DNA of 14,321 nucleotides from an uncultured Cellvibrio sp. (GCA_946481735.1 CAMLOU010000112.1:1-14321), one strand, 5' to 3'. Positions 1 to 9,401 are shown, counted from the stretch's first letter. Numbers and translations are program-made. Notes: a model not told the origin generated them from the letters alone.

Positions 1-342
1 TTGAATGACGCCTGCCGTCCCGTATTGCGCGGCGAGCAAGCCATTCAATTGCGCCGCGACATCAAAGCCACCGCTGCGAGCACAACGCGCCGCACGCCCG
101 TTGCCGTGTCCCCGGAAGACGAAGGCCTGTGGTTTGCCTTGCGCGCCTGTCGCAAACGCCTGGCGGAAGAACACGGCGTACCGCCCTATGTCATCTTCCA
201 TGACGCCACACTGCGCGAGATGCTCGAACAGCGTCCACTCACGCCCAGTGAACTGCTGACCATTTCCGGCGTGGGTGACAGCAAACTGGAGCGCTTTGGC
301 GATGAATTCCTGGAAGTGATTCGGGAGCATGAGTACGCATAA
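1..342 (+). CDS. recQ: ATP-dependent DNA helicase RecQ, C-terminal fragment (HRDC domain)
   Basis: This is the 3' end of a gene that begins before the window; the reading frame is open from base 1, so no start codon should be assigned here. The 113 visible residues begin in the linker after the winged-helix (RQC) part, with ARPVLRGE near residues 4-12. They end in an HRDC domain (about residues 42-110) with the family hallmarks VPPYVIFHDATL and ISGVGDSKLERFG. In RecQ the HRDC domain helps bind structured DNA, and the helicase unwinds duplex DNA 3'-5' in recombination and fork repair. The ATPase core is not visible, so the assignment rests on the tail alone. The match to the gammaproteobacterial RecQ C-terminus is close. 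The stop is TAA at 340-342, with the antiporter gene downstream on the same strand. Confidence 0.9.
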   Translation: MNDACRPVLRGEQAIQLRRDIKATAASTTRRTPVAVSPEDEGLWFALRACRKRLAEEHGVPPYVIFHDATLREMLEQRPLTPSELLTISGVGDSKLERFGDEFLEVIREHEYA

Positions 343-391
343 GCGGTGGAATTTCCTTGATCTGCAACAACGCGCCTGAGTCGGCGTCAGC

Positions 392-397
392 TATACT
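392..397 (+). promoter_or_regulatory. Possible sigma-70 -10 box for the antiporter gene
   Basis: TATACT matches five of six bases of the -10 consensus and lies 30 bases before the ATG of the antiporter. I could not find a convincing -35 at 16-18 bases upstream. The call is weak and rests on the hexamer and its position only. Confidence 0.3.
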
Positions 398-427
398 CCC
401 GGCAACTTTTTCTGCGAGCCATACATC

Positions 428-2089
428 ATGGACACCGTTATTGCCCACAGCCCCTTCGTTGAATTTTCTGTGCTACTGCTGCTGGCAGCGCTGTTCGGGG
501 TCGTTGCAAAATTTTTACGGCAGCCGCTGATCGTCGCCTTTATTGCATTGGGTATCCTGGCGGGGCCGGCGGGCATGGATATGATCTCTTCCCCCGATAA
601 AATTCATTTAATGGCCGACATGGGCATTGCCATTTTGCTGTTTGTGGTGGGTTTGAAACTGGACCTGGGGCTGATCCGCACCACCGGCTGGGTCGCATTA
701 TCCACCGGCCTCGGCCAAGTCATCTTCACGTCCCTGTTCGGATTTTTAATCGCGCTGGCGCTGGGTTTCGATACGATGGCCTCATTGTACATCGCCATCG
801 CCCTGACGTTTTCCAGCACCATCATCATCGTCAAATTGCTGTCAGACAAAAAAGAAATCGATTCCCTGCACGGGCAGATCGCCGTGGGATTTTTGATTGT
901 GCAGGATATTGTGGTGATCCTGGTGATGATCGCCTTGTCCGGCATGAGCCAGAACGCGGATGACGGTTTATTAAAGATCATTGCGCTGATGACCTTAAAG
1001 GCCACGGCATTGATTGTATTGACCGGCCTGGTGATGAAATTTGTCTGGCCGCGCCTGACACGCTTCCTGGCCAGCTCCCAGGAGTTACTGGTGCTGTTTG
1101 CCATCGCCTGGGCGGTGGTTTTGGCGGCGGGCAGTGAGTTGATGGGGTTCAGTCGCGAGGTGGGCGCCTTCCTCGCCGGCGTATCCCTGGCCTCGACTCA
1201 CTACCGCGAAGTCATCAGCGGCCGTTTGACCAGTATTCGCGATTTCTTTTTATTATTTTTCTTCGTCAACCTCGGCGCGCAACTGGATTTTTCACTGCTG
1301 GGCGAACAACTGTGGCCAGCGATTTTACTCTCGTTATTTGTGTTAATCGGCAATCCATTGATTGTCATGATCATCATGGGCTTGATGGGCTATCGCAAAC
1401 GCACCGGCTTCCTCGCCGGCTTGACCGTAGCCCAGATCAGCGAATTTTCGTTAATCTTCGCCGCCCTGGGGATCACCATCGGCCATATCAATGATGAAGT
1501 ATTGGGATTAATCACACTGGTGGGCTTGGTCACCATCGGTTTGTCGACCTACATGATTATTTATTCGCATCCGTTGTTTGAAAAACTCTCGCCATTACTC
1601 GATATCTTTGAACGCAAAAATCCATTTCGTGAAGCGCAGGCGCGCCGCAATGAAGAGCGCGCAGTGGATGCGATTATCTTTGGGCTCGGGCGCTACGGCG
1701 GCAACATTGTGCGGCAACTGAAAAAACAGGATTTAACTATCATTGCGCTGGACTTTGACCCACAGCTGATCAAGCGCTGGCAGGATGAAGGCGTCGATAC
1801 GCAATACGGCGATCTGGAAGACCCGGAACTGGCCGAACAGCTGCCGCTCAAGCATACGCGTTTTGTCATCAGCAGCATCCCCTTGGTTCATGCCAATTTG
1901 GCACTGCTCAAAACCCTGCAGCGCGCGGGGTTTGAAGGTAAGACGGTGGTGACCGCTCATCACTCGGAAGATGCCGGCACCTTGCAGGCTAATGGCGCTG
2001 ACCGGGTGCTGATGCCGTTCAATGATGCCGCCGAGTTAATTGGCGAAAAGATCAGTGACTTATGCAAAAAGCCGCTGATTGAAAGTTAA
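428..2089 (+). CDS. CPA2-family monovalent cation/proton antiporter with RCK (TrkA-N) domain
   Basis: Predicted inner-membrane antiporter of the KefB/KefC (CPA2) type, exchanging K+ or Na+ for H+. Residues 1 to about 385 are a chain of hydrophobic helices. They include FVVGLKLDL (near residues 72-80) and the IVQDIVVI segment with Q159-D160, where CPA2 proteins carry the ion-binding acidic residue. Residues 412-545 form a cytoplasmic Rossmann-type RCK/TrkA-N domain. Its dinucleotide-binding motif is FGLGRYGG (418-425), followed by the acidic strand end ALDFD. No TrkA-C domain follows; the protein ends at 553 residues, shorter than E. coli KefC (about 620). No kefF-like ancillary oxidoreductase gene lies beside it. 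The start is the first ATG in frame and has only a weak GAG ribosome site at 416-418. The family is clear; the transported ion and the regulating ligand cannot be read from sequence. Confidence 0.88.
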   Translation: MDTVIAHSPFVEFSVLLLLAALFGVVAKFLRQPLIVAFIALGILAGPAGMDMISSPDKIHLMADMGIAILLFVVGLKLDLGLIRTTGWVALSTGLGQVIFTSLFGFLIALALGFDTMASLYIAIALTFSSTIIIVKLLSDKKEIDSLHGQIAVGFLIVQDIVVILVMIALSGMSQNADDGLLKIIALMTLKATALIVLTGLVMKFVWPRLTRFLASSQELLVLFAIAWAVVLAAGSELMGFSREVGAFLAGVSLASTHYREVISGRLTSIRDFFLLFFFVNLGAQLDFSLLGEQLWPAILLSLFVLIGNPLIVMIIMGLMGYRKRTGFLAGLTVAQISEFSLIFAALGITIGHINDEVLGLITLVGLVTIGLSTYMIIYSHPLFEKLSPLLDIFERKNPFREAQARRNEERAVDAIIFGLGRYGGNIVRQLKKQDLTIIALDFDPQLIKRWQDEGVDTQYGDLEDPELAEQLPLKHTRFVISSIPLVHANLALLKTLQRAGFEGKTVVTAHHSEDAGTLQANGADRVLMPFNDAAELIGEKISDLCKKPLIES

Positions 2090-2172
2090 TCCAAAACCAA
2101 ACTTCATATGTCGTGCCCCATGACCTTATAGGCAGTTAAAACAAAATAACAGGCCGCCCAAGCGCATCTATA

Positions 2173-2196
2173 CTGAGAGAACCCCTCGTTTCTCAG
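2173..2196 (+). other. Leader hairpin touching the HDOD gene ribosome site
   Basis: CTGAGAGA (2173-2180) pairs with TTTCTCAG (2189-2196), giving eight base pairs including one G-U and an 8-base loop. The right arm covers the first two bases of the AGGA Shine-Dalgarno sequence (2195-2198). A TATACT -10-like hexamer (2169-2174) overlaps the left arm. If that hexamer is the real promoter, most of the hairpin's left arm would not be transcribed. Confidence 0.35.
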
Positions 2197-2206
2197 GATA
2201 ATAACA

Positions 2207-3607
2207 ATGAGTGATATTCGTGGATTACAGGCCTGGATGCGCGTGCTGTCGGACCAGGATTTACCCACCCTGAATTCAGTTGTCAAAGCCATCTGCGAAC
2301 TCAGCGACGATAATCAAAGTTCTACCCATGACCTCACCCAGATTATCCTGCGCGATGCCGACCTGACCTCGCGAGTACTCAAGATCGCCAATTCGGTCCA
2401 CTACAATCGCTCCTTCACCCCCATCAAAACCATCTCCCGTGCGATTGTGCAGATCGGGTTTATCAATCTAAAAAATATCACGCTGGCCAGTTCGTTGATC
2501 GACAGTTTTCTCAAAGGAAAACCGCGTGAATTATTGATCCAGCGCCTGGCAAAATCCTTTCACGCCGCCGTGCAGGCCCGCGCGATGGTGCCTTACCTGA
2601 ACAACGAAAAACAGGAACAGGTTTTTATTGCGGCGCTGCTGCGCCACATCGGGGAATTGGCCATTCTGTCCACTGGCCGGGAGGCTGCGGAAAAATTTAT
2701 CAGCGCGCGGGATTTGCATCCGGAAAATGAATTGGGTTTGAGCATGGAATACCTGGGCGTGGATATTCACCACCTCAACAAATCCCTGATTCGCGAATGG
2801 TCCCTCGGTGAATTGGTGACTGAAGCCTGCGACCGCCAGGGCAAGCACAGTTTGATGGCGCACGTGGTGAATCTTGGCAATGAAGTCAGCCTGCATATTC
2901 ACAAAGGCATGCACCACGCCCGTATGGTACAACTGTGCGAACAGATCAGCGAGCAGTGTGAAATTTCCGTGGAGGACGCGCATAAACAAATTTTATTGAT
3001 GGCCGAAGAAGCCTCCGTGATTGCCAAGACCTACGGTGCGGAAAGCCTGCTAAAAGCCTTGCCGCAACGCGAAGCAATCGAGGCAAAACATTCCACGCAA
3101 TCCACGGGTTATGAATTGTCGCAGTACCTCAACCAGATGCACACCTTGATGATCGATGGTGAAAGTATGTCGGCGGTTATGCAGTGCGCGGTGCTGGCTT
3201 TGCATGAAGGAGCCGGGATGCAGCGCGCCGCTATCGCGATGATGGACTACGACAGCAAGTGCCTGGATGTTCGCTATATTGCCGGTAAAGGCACCAACCA
3301 CTGGCGCGAAGACGGCCGCATTGAACTGGAACGTTTGCACAAGGGTGAGTTACTGCACGAATTCCTGCGCGCACAACATCCGCTGTGGCATGAATCCGAT
3401 AAGGATGCGACACCACCCGGCATTCTGCGCAAGATTACCGAGGGTGGCGATTGCATGCTGGGCGGATTGAAACTGGATAAGCGCATCGTGGCCGTGGTGT
3501 ATGCCGACGCGGCGGGCAAGGCGATGACTGAGCGTCAGTTTGAAGAATTTCAACTGGTGGTGAATCAATTGAATTTAATGCTGCGGATTAACGCGGTGGA
3601 TCGCTGA
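2207..3607 (+). CDS. HDOD-domain signalling protein with C-terminal GAF-like domain
   Basis: Putative cytoplasmic signalling protein of 466 residues. Residues about 15-215 form an HDOD domain, a fold related to HD phosphohydrolases. Typical segments are DADLTSRVLKIANSVHY (51-67), the SRAIVQIGF helix (78-85), and AALLRHIGELAI (142-153). The last carries R146-H147 where an active HD enzyme would have H-D, as expected for HDOD proteins, which are generally taken to be non-catalytic. Residues about 318-460 read as a GAF-like domain, with a hydrophobic helix, a SAV...GAGMQRAAIAMMD core and the strand KRIVAVVYAD. The start is supported by AGGA at 2195-2198, eight bases before the ATG. HDOD proteins often act in cyclic-di-GMP, motility or stress circuits, but nothing nearby names a pathway and I give no function beyond signalling. 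It stands alone between the antiporter gene and mutM. Confidence 0.82.
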   Translation: MSDIRGLQAWMRVLSDQDLPTLNSVVKAICELSDDNQSSTHDLTQIILRDADLTSRVLKIANSVHYNRSFTPIKTISRAIVQIGFINLKNITLASSLIDSFLKGKPRELLIQRLAKSFHAAVQARAMVPYLNNEKQEQVFIAALLRHIGELAILSTGREAAEKFISARDLHPENELGLSMEYLGVDIHHLNKSLIREWSLGELVTEACDRQGKHSLMAHVVNLGNEVSLHIHKGMHHARMVQLCEQISEQCEISVEDAHKQILLMAEEASVIAKTYGAESLLKALPQREAIEAKHSTQSTGYELSQYLNQMHTLMIDGESMSAVMQCAVLALHEGAGMQRAAIAMMDYDSKCLDVRYIAGKGTNHWREDGRIELERLHKGELLHEFLRAQHPLWHESDKDATPPGILRKITEGGDCMLGGLKLDKRIVAVVYADAAGKAMTERQFEEFQLVVNQLNLMLRINAVDR

Positions 3608-3622
3608 CAGCTCACTGCAAAG

Positions 3623-3640
3623 TTCCGCCTGGCAGCGGAA
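3623..3640. other. Small perfect hairpin after the HDOD gene
   Basis: TTCCGC (3623-3628) and GCGGAA (3635-3640) form a perfect 6-bp stem with a 6-base loop, 15 bases after the stop codon. The following bases (AATAAAAG) are not T-rich, so it is not a typical intrinsic terminator. It could still mark the end of the transcript. Confidence 0.35.
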
Positions 3641-3837
3641 AATAAAAGACATCCTTGTCGAAAGTGATGCTGTTGAATCGCATGCACAAAATAGCAATTC
3701 CCAAGCCAATTACATAAAAGCCATATAAATCAGCAAATTATAAAAAAGTACCCTAACGCCGCCGACTAAACCTGTAAGAAATACCTTCGCATAATTTGCC
3801 GGAAAAAAATTCCCGGAACCAACGTTCTGGTTATAAG

Positions 3838-3866
3838 GGTTGAATGCTATAGTGCCCCGTTCAACC
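3838..3866 (+). promoter_or_regulatory. Extended -10 promoter for mutM inside an inverted repeat
   Basis: TGCTATAGT (3845-3853) is an extended -10 element with TATAGT at 3848-3853, 32 bases before the mutM ATG. A perfect 7-bp inverted repeat, GGTTGAA (3838-3844) and TTCAACC (3860-3866), brackets it exactly. A second short repeat, AACCA (3817-3821) and TGGTT (3828-3832), lies over the -35 position. The stretch 3608-3837 otherwise holds only AT-rich sequence with no gene that I can support. Confidence 0.45.
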
Positions 3867-3885
3867 ATGACGGTGATTATTATCC

Positions 3886-4698
3886 ATGCCCGAGTTACCC
3901 GAAGTCGAAACCACCCTGCGCGGTATTACGCCGCATATCCTGGGCCGCCAGATTACGCAGGTGGTGGTGCGCCAAGCGCGTTTGCGCTGGCCAATTCCCG
4001 CTGAATTAACTACCTTGCTGGCGCGCCGAAAATTACTCGCGGCGAGTCGCCGGGGAAAATATTTACTCTTGCAGTTCGCCCACGGCCACGCACTGATTCA
4101 TCTGGGTATGTCCGGCAGCTTGCGTATTGTTAAGGCCTCGGATACGCCGCAATTGCACGATCACTTTGATCTGGTGTTTGGCGATGTGGTGCTGCGCTAT
4201 TGCGACCCGCGCCGTTTTGGTTGCCTGCTGTGGCTGGAGGGCGATCCACTAACCCATTCGCTGCTGACCCATCTGGGGCCCGAGCCGTTGACTGCAGACT
4301 TCACGGCGGATTATTTATTCCAGCGCACCCGGCGCCGCAGTCAGGCGATAAAACAATTCATCATGGACAGTCGCGTGGTGGTGGGCGTCGGTAATATTTA
4401 TGCCAATGAATCCCTGTTTATGTCGCGCATTAAACCGACTCGCAAAGCCGGTTCACTGACCCGCAAAAACTGTGAGGATCTGGTGCGCGATATTCAGTTT
4501 GTGTTGCAGCGTTCGATTGACCAGGGCGGCACAACCCTGCGGGATTTTGTTGGTGGTGATGGCAAGCCCGGTTATTTCAAACAGCAGTTATTGGTCTATG
4601 GCCGCGGCGGAGAGGCGTGCGCAGTCTGCGCAAAACCGCTCAAGGAAATTCGCATGAATGATCGCACCACGGTGTATTGCACTCATTGCCAGAAATAG
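3886..4698 (+). CDS. mutM: Formamidopyrimidine-DNA glycosylase (Fpg/MutM)
   Basis: Base-excision repair enzyme that removes 8-oxoguanine and ring-opened purines from DNA and then nicks the abasic site. The N-terminus is the invariant PELPEVE, with P2 as the Schiff-base nucleophile and E3 as the catalytic acid once Met is removed. K58 in RRGKYLLL matches the conserved lysine. The helix-two-turn-helix region contains VVGVGNIYANE. The C-terminal zinc finger has C245, C248, C265 and C268 (spacing 2-16-2), with R260 before the third cysteine, as in E. coli Fpg. The length of 270 residues is normal and every key residue is present. The start is fixed by the processed PELPEVE terminus; the ribosome site is weak. 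It converges on coaD with 36 bases between the stops and no clear terminator in the gap. Confidence 0.97.
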   Translation: MPELPEVETTLRGITPHILGRQITQVVVRQARLRWPIPAELTTLLARRKLLAASRRGKYLLLQFAHGHALIHLGMSGSLRIVKASDTPQLHDHFDLVFGDVVLRYCDPRRFGCLLWLEGDPLTHSLLTHLGPEPLTADFTADYLFQRTRRRSQAIKQFIMDSRVVVGVGNIYANESLFMSRIKPTRKAGSLTRKNCEDLVRDIQFVLQRSIDQGGTTLRDFVGGDGKPGYFKQQLLVYGRGGEACAVCAKPLKEIRMNDRTTVYCTHCQK

Positions 4699-4734
4699 CG
4701 GCATCAGGCCGTCAGACGCTGTTTGGGGTGGTTT

Positions 4735-5882
<1,148 letters not shown>

Positions 5883-5883
5883 T

Positions 5884-6498
5884 TCAGGCGGGTTGAAAAC
5901 GATAGAACAACCGATAACTCACTTGCCCCGCCTGTTTATCGCGATGGAGGGACCAGTTAGGGGGCACGTGATAAACCGATTCACGCCCGGATTCAATATA
6001 GATCGAGGCTTCATCAGCCAGCCAGCCACCGGCTTCCAAAGCATCCACCACGGCTTGCCACAGGTTTAATTGAAACGGCGGGTCGACAAACACCACATTG
6101 AAAGGCGCTGCGGAATTACCCTGCCGCAACAGGGTCAGAGCATCCGCATTCAGCAGGCTGCCCTGCTCCGCTTGCAGCAACGCCAGGTTCGCGCGTAACT
6201 GTGCCGAGGCCTGTGCATCCCGCTCTACCAGCAAGCTGGCGCCCGCACCCCGCGATAAGGCCTCCAGACCCAGCGCGCCGGAACCGGCAAACAGATCCAG
6301 GCAGCGGGCACCCCGAATCTCAGGGGCGAGCCAGTTAAACAGGGTTTCGCGAATCCGGTCACCGGTAGGTCGCAGCCCTTCCACGTCGGGGAAACCCAGT
6401 TTGCGCCCGCGCCATTGGCCACCAATGATCCGTAACTGGTTGACGCCGCGCGGTGCAGTAGAACGGGATTTGGCGGGTGTTGGGGCGGGCGGTTTCAA
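5884..6498 (-). CDS. rsmD: 16S rRNA (guanine(966)-N2)-methyltransferase RsmD
   Basis: SAM-dependent enzyme that methylates G966 of 16S rRNA during 30S assembly. The 204 residues include the family opening LRIIGGQWRGRKL (22-34), LRPTGDRIRETLFNWL (42-57), the SAM motif DLFAGSGALGLEA (68-80) and the catalytic DPPF (139-142) of N2-guanine methylases. I take the TTG at 6496-6498 as start because the conserved domain begins about 20 residues in, as in E. coli. A GAGAG stretch lies about nine bases upstream, and no ATG or GTG precedes the domain. The exact start is therefore less certain than the identity. It is divergent from ftsY, the same neighbour as in E. coli and Pseudomonas. Confidence 0.94.
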   Translation of the reverse strand: MKPPAPTPAKSRSTAPRGVNQLRIIGGQWRGRKLGFPDVEGLRPTGDRIRETLFNWLAPEIRGARCLDLFAGSGALGLEALSRGAGASLLVERDAQASAQLRANLALLQAEQGSLLNADALTLLRQGNSAAPFNVVFVDPPFQLNLWQAVVDALEAGGWLADEASIYIESGRESVYHVPPNWSLHRDKQAGQVSYRLFYRFQPA

Positions 6499-6578
6499 CA
6501 GCGGGCGCTCTCTCTGGTCACAATAGAAGTGGTAGGATAGCGCCTTTCTTTTCAGTCGATAAGCAACGAATTCTCTCT

Positions 6579-7679
6579 ATGTTCTTCAAAAAGCTCTTCA
6601 ATAAGTCTGAACCCGAGTCTCCCAAGGTTCCCGAGGTGACTCAGGAACAAGCGCCAGTGGAGCCGTCCCCGGTGGATGATTCCAGGGCGGATTCCTCGGC
6701 GTCCCCCATCCCTGCAGAAGCACCCGCACAACCCGAACCCGCCGCCAAACCTGGCTTCTTCGCACGTATCAAACAAGGGCTGAGTCGCACCAGCAACAAC
6801 TTCGCCGAAGGGTTGGGCAACCTGTTTCTCGGCAAAAAGAATATTGACGATGAGCTTCTGGAAGATATTGAAAGCCAGCTATTGATCGCCGACGTGGGTA
6901 TCGATGCGACCAGCGAAATCATTGACAACCTCACCCAACGCGTCGCCCGTAAACAATTGGCTGATGCCGATGCCCTGTTTCGCGCGCTGCGCGAATTACT
7001 CGCCGGCTTGCTGCGCCCGGTAGAACAGCCGCTGGTGATCGATAAGGCCAAACAGCCTTATGTCATCCTGGTTGTTGGTGTGAACGGGGTGGGCAAGACC
7101 ACCACTATCGGCAAGCTGGCCAAGCGCCTGCAAAACGAGGGCAAGAAGGTCATGCTCGCGGCGGGGGACACCTTTCGTGCGGCAGCCGTTGAACAGCTAC
7201 AGGTCTGGGGTCAGCGCAACAACGTGCCGGTGATTGCTCAGCATACCGGCGCCGACAGCGCTTCGGTTATCTTCGATGCCGTGCAGGCCGCGCAGTCGCG
7301 CAAGATGGATGTAATCATCGCCGATACGGCTGGCCGCCTGCATAACAAAGACCATTTGATGGAAGAGCTGAGCAAGGTCAAGCGGGTTATGGCCAAGCTG
7401 GATGTCAGTGCGCCCCATGAAGTCCTGCTGGTGCTGGATGCAGGCACCGGCCAGAATGCGGTCAACCAGGCCCAACAATTTATCGATGCTGCAGGTGTCA
7501 CCGGCATTGCCCTGACCAAGCTCGACGGCACCGCCAAGGGCGGGGTGATCTTCGCCCTGAGCAAGAAATTTGGCTTGCCGGTGCGCTTCATCGGCGTGGG
7601 CGAGGGTATCGATGACCTGCAACCCTTTGCCGCGGAGCCCTTTATCCAGGCGCTGTTTAATCAACAGGACCCCCTGTGA
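6579..7679 (+). CDS. ftsY: Signal recognition particle receptor FtsY
   Basis: Membrane-associated GTPase that docks SRP-bound ribosomes at the SecYEG translocon. The 366 residues comprise three parts. A short lysine-rich amphipathic start (MFFKKLFNK) is followed by an acidic, proline-rich A region (about 10-58), much shorter than that of E. coli FtsY (497 in total). A second membrane-binding helix, [12 protein letters not shown], covers 59-70. The NG domain follows, with P-loop GVNGVGKT (167-174), [16 protein letters not shown] (249-253) and TKLD (313-316), ending in the [12 protein letters not shown] and GVGE-type motifs. The frame extends upstream to 6477, but that part lies in the divergent rsmD region and lacks family similarity. 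The ATG at 6579 restores the normal MFF start. No good ribosome site is visible. It is the first gene of the ftsYEX operon. Confidence 0.97.
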   Translation: MFFKKLFNKSEPESPKVPEVTQEQAPVEPSPVDDSRADSSASPIPAEAPAQPEPAAKPGFFARIKQGLSRTSNNFAEGLGNLFLGKKNIDDELLEDIESQLLIADVGIDATSEIIDNLTQRVARKQLADADALFRALRELLAGLLRPVEQPLVIDKAKQPYVILVVGVNGVGKTTTIGKLAKRLQNEGKKVMLAAGDTFRAAAVEQLQVWGQRNNVPVIAQHTGADSASVIFDAVQAAQSRKMDVIIADTAGRLHNKDHLMEELSKVKRVMAKLDVSAPHEVLLVLDAGTGQNAVNQAQQFIDAAGVTGIALTKLDGTAKGGVIFALSKKFGLPVRFIGVGEGIDDLQPFAAEPFIQALFNQQDPL

Positions 7680-8344
7680 TCCGTTTCGACAACGTCAGTA
7701 AACGTTATGCCTCCGGCCACGAAGCGCTGACCCGCGTTGACTTTGAGGTCGAACGCGGCGAGATGGTGTTTCTCACCGGCCACTCCGGCGCTGGCAAGAG
7801 CACGCTGATGAAGCTCATTATGTTGATGGAGCGTCCCACCCAGGGACAGGTCTTTGTCGACGGGCGGAACCTCAATCGTTTGTCGTCCGGGCAGATTCCC
7901 TACTACCGCCGCAATGTCGGCGTGGTCTTTCAGAACCATCAACTGTTGTTTGATCGCAGCGTCTTTGACAACGTGGCCCTGCCGCTGCAAATCGCCGGTA
8001 ATACCCCGGCAGAAACCGGGCGACGGGTACGCGCCGCCCTGGATAAGGTGGGCCTGCTGGATAAAGAGCAGCAGAATCCTATCGTGCTGTCAGGCGGCGA
8101 ACAGCAGCGGGTGGGGATTGCCCGCGCCGTGGTTAACAAACCTTCTGTCCTGCTGGCCGACGAACCTACTGGCAACCTCGATCCGGAGCTTTCAGCGGAG
8201 ATCATGAATTTATTTCGCCAGTTTAATGAAGTCGGCGTCACCATCATGATCGCCAGCCACGACCTGGAATTGCTTAAACGTATGAATAAGCGCGTGCTGG
8301 GCTTAAGCCATGGCCAGGTCGCTCACGATGGAGTGCTCTGGTGA
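7676..8344 (+). CDS. ftsE: Cell division ATP-binding protein FtsE
   Basis: ATPase half of the FtsEX complex, which sits at the septum and couples ATP hydrolysis to activation of cell-wall amidases through EnvC-type partners. All ABC motifs are intact: Walker A GHSGAGKST (35-43), Q-loop VVFQNHQLL, signature LSGGEQQR (138-145), Walker B LLADEP with D162-E163, and the switch histidine in ASHD. The 222-residue length is standard. The start is GTG (7676-7678), overlapping the ftsY stop as GTGA. The ftsE-ftsX junction has the same overlap, so translation of the three genes is probably coupled. Confidence 0.97.
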   Translation: MIRFDNVSKRYASGHEALTRVDFEVERGEMVFLTGHSGAGKSTLMKLIMLMERPTQGQVFVDGRNLNRLSSGQIPYYRRNVGVVFQNHQLLFDRSVFDNVALPLQIAGNTPAETGRRVRAALDKVGLLDKEQQNPIVLSGGEQQRVGIARAVVNKPSVLLADEPTGNLDPELSAEIMNLFRQFNEVGVTIMIASHDLELLKRMNKRVLGLSHGQVAHDGVLW

Positions 8345-9357
8345 AACCCGTCCGCCCCAACCGCGCCGCCGCTGCCGACCGCACGCCGCCTGCTGCCCGC
8401 CCACAGGGAGCGGTGCAGAGCAAATCCCGCCTGGGTGATCGTTTCGACGCCTGGATGGCCCATCACAGCACCACCGCCATCGACAGCTTGCTGCGCCTGC
8501 TGCGCACGCCGCTGCAAAGCCTGATGACCTGGCTGGTGGTGGCTATTGCCGTGGCGTTACCGGCGGTGCTTTATATCGCGCTGACCAATATCCAGAACAT
8601 CGGCTACAGCTGGCAGGATTCCAGTCAGATCTCGGTCTTTCTCAACAAGCAGGTCTCCGATAGCCAGGCCGAAGAACTGCGCCGTCGCTGGGCTAACCGC
8701 GCAGATATTGCGCAGGTGACCTATGTATCCCCCGCGACTGCGCTGGAAGAATTCAAGACGGCGTCAGGCCTCGGCGACGTGGTGGATAGCCTGGATGAAA
8801 ACCCGCTGCCCGGCGTGCTGCTGGTACAGCCCGGATTGGCTGGAAGCACGCCCGCCGGCCTGGAAGCACTGGAGCAGGTTCTCCGCCAGGATCCGCTGGT
8901 GACCGATGTGCGGATTGATATGCAATGGGTCCAACGCCTGCATCAGTTTATGGCGGTGGCTCAACGTGTGGTTATGGCCCTGGCTGGCTTGCTGGCACTG
9001 GGTGTGATCCTGGTGATTGGCAATACTATCCGCCTGGCGATTGAAAACCGGCGCGACGAGATCCTGGTAGTGAAACTGGTAGGCGGCACCAATGCCTATG
9101 TGCGCCGTCCCTTTTTGTATACCGGCCTCTGGTATGGCCTGGGCGGTGGCCTGCTGGCCCTGATCCTGCTGGCGATAGGCCTGGGGTGGCTGGCCGGACC
9201 GGTGGCGCATCTGGCTGATCTGTATCAAAGCAGTTTTCGTTTACAAGGCTTAGGCTTTATCCATAGCCTGCAACTGGTGCTGTTGGCCGGCATTACGGGC
9301 TTGTTGGGCGCATGGATTGCCGTGGGGCGACACCTGTCACATATCGAGCCTCATTGA
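8341..9357 (+). CDS. ftsX: Cell division protein FtsX
   Basis: Membrane half of the FtsEX divisome complex. The 338 residues show a basic, cytoplasmic N-terminal tail (1-60), TM1 (about 62-82), a periplasmic loop (about 83-207) that in other species contacts the hydrolase activator, TM2 (208-230), TM3 (258-284) and TM4 (308-328). The stretch NTIRLAIENRRDEILVVKLV (228-247) after TM2 is the most conserved FtsX motif. The start is GTG (8341-8343), overlapping the ftsE stop by four bases. The N-terminal tail before TM1 is rich in alanine, proline and arginine, as in pseudomonad FtsX. No terminator is visible after the gene, so some transcripts may continue into rpoH. Confidence 0.95.
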   Translation: MKPVRPNRAAAADRTPPAARPQGAVQSKSRLGDRFDAWMAHHSTTAIDSLLRLLRTPLQSLMTWLVVAIAVALPAVLYIALTNIQNIGYSWQDSSQISVFLNKQVSDSQAEELRRRWANRADIAQVTYVSPATALEEFKTASGLGDVVDSLDENPLPGVLLVQPGLAGSTPAGLEALEQVLRQDPLVTDVRIDMQWVQRLHQFMAVAQRVVMALAGLLALGVILVIGNTIRLAIENRRDEILVVKLVGGTNAYVRRPFLYTGLWYGLGGGLLALILLAIGLGWLAGPVAHLADLYQSSFRLQGLGFIHSLQLVLLAGITGLLGAWIAVGRHLSHIEPH

Positions 9358-9401
9358 GCCAACCCGTCCATAGCCATAGAAATTTGCAATTGATCAAATG
9401 C

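Noticed and set aside
2110..2124. Hairpin after the antiporter gene as a terminator
   Set aside because: GTCGTG pairs with CATGAC around CCC with a G-U pair, but there is no T-run; too weak.
4699..4734. Terminator between mutM and coaD
   Set aside because: Only a 4-bp CGGC/GCCG stem is visible, with no T-run on either strand; not enough to call.
6477..6578. N-terminal extension of ftsY
   Set aside because: It runs into the divergent rsmD start region and precedes the normal MFFKKLF start.
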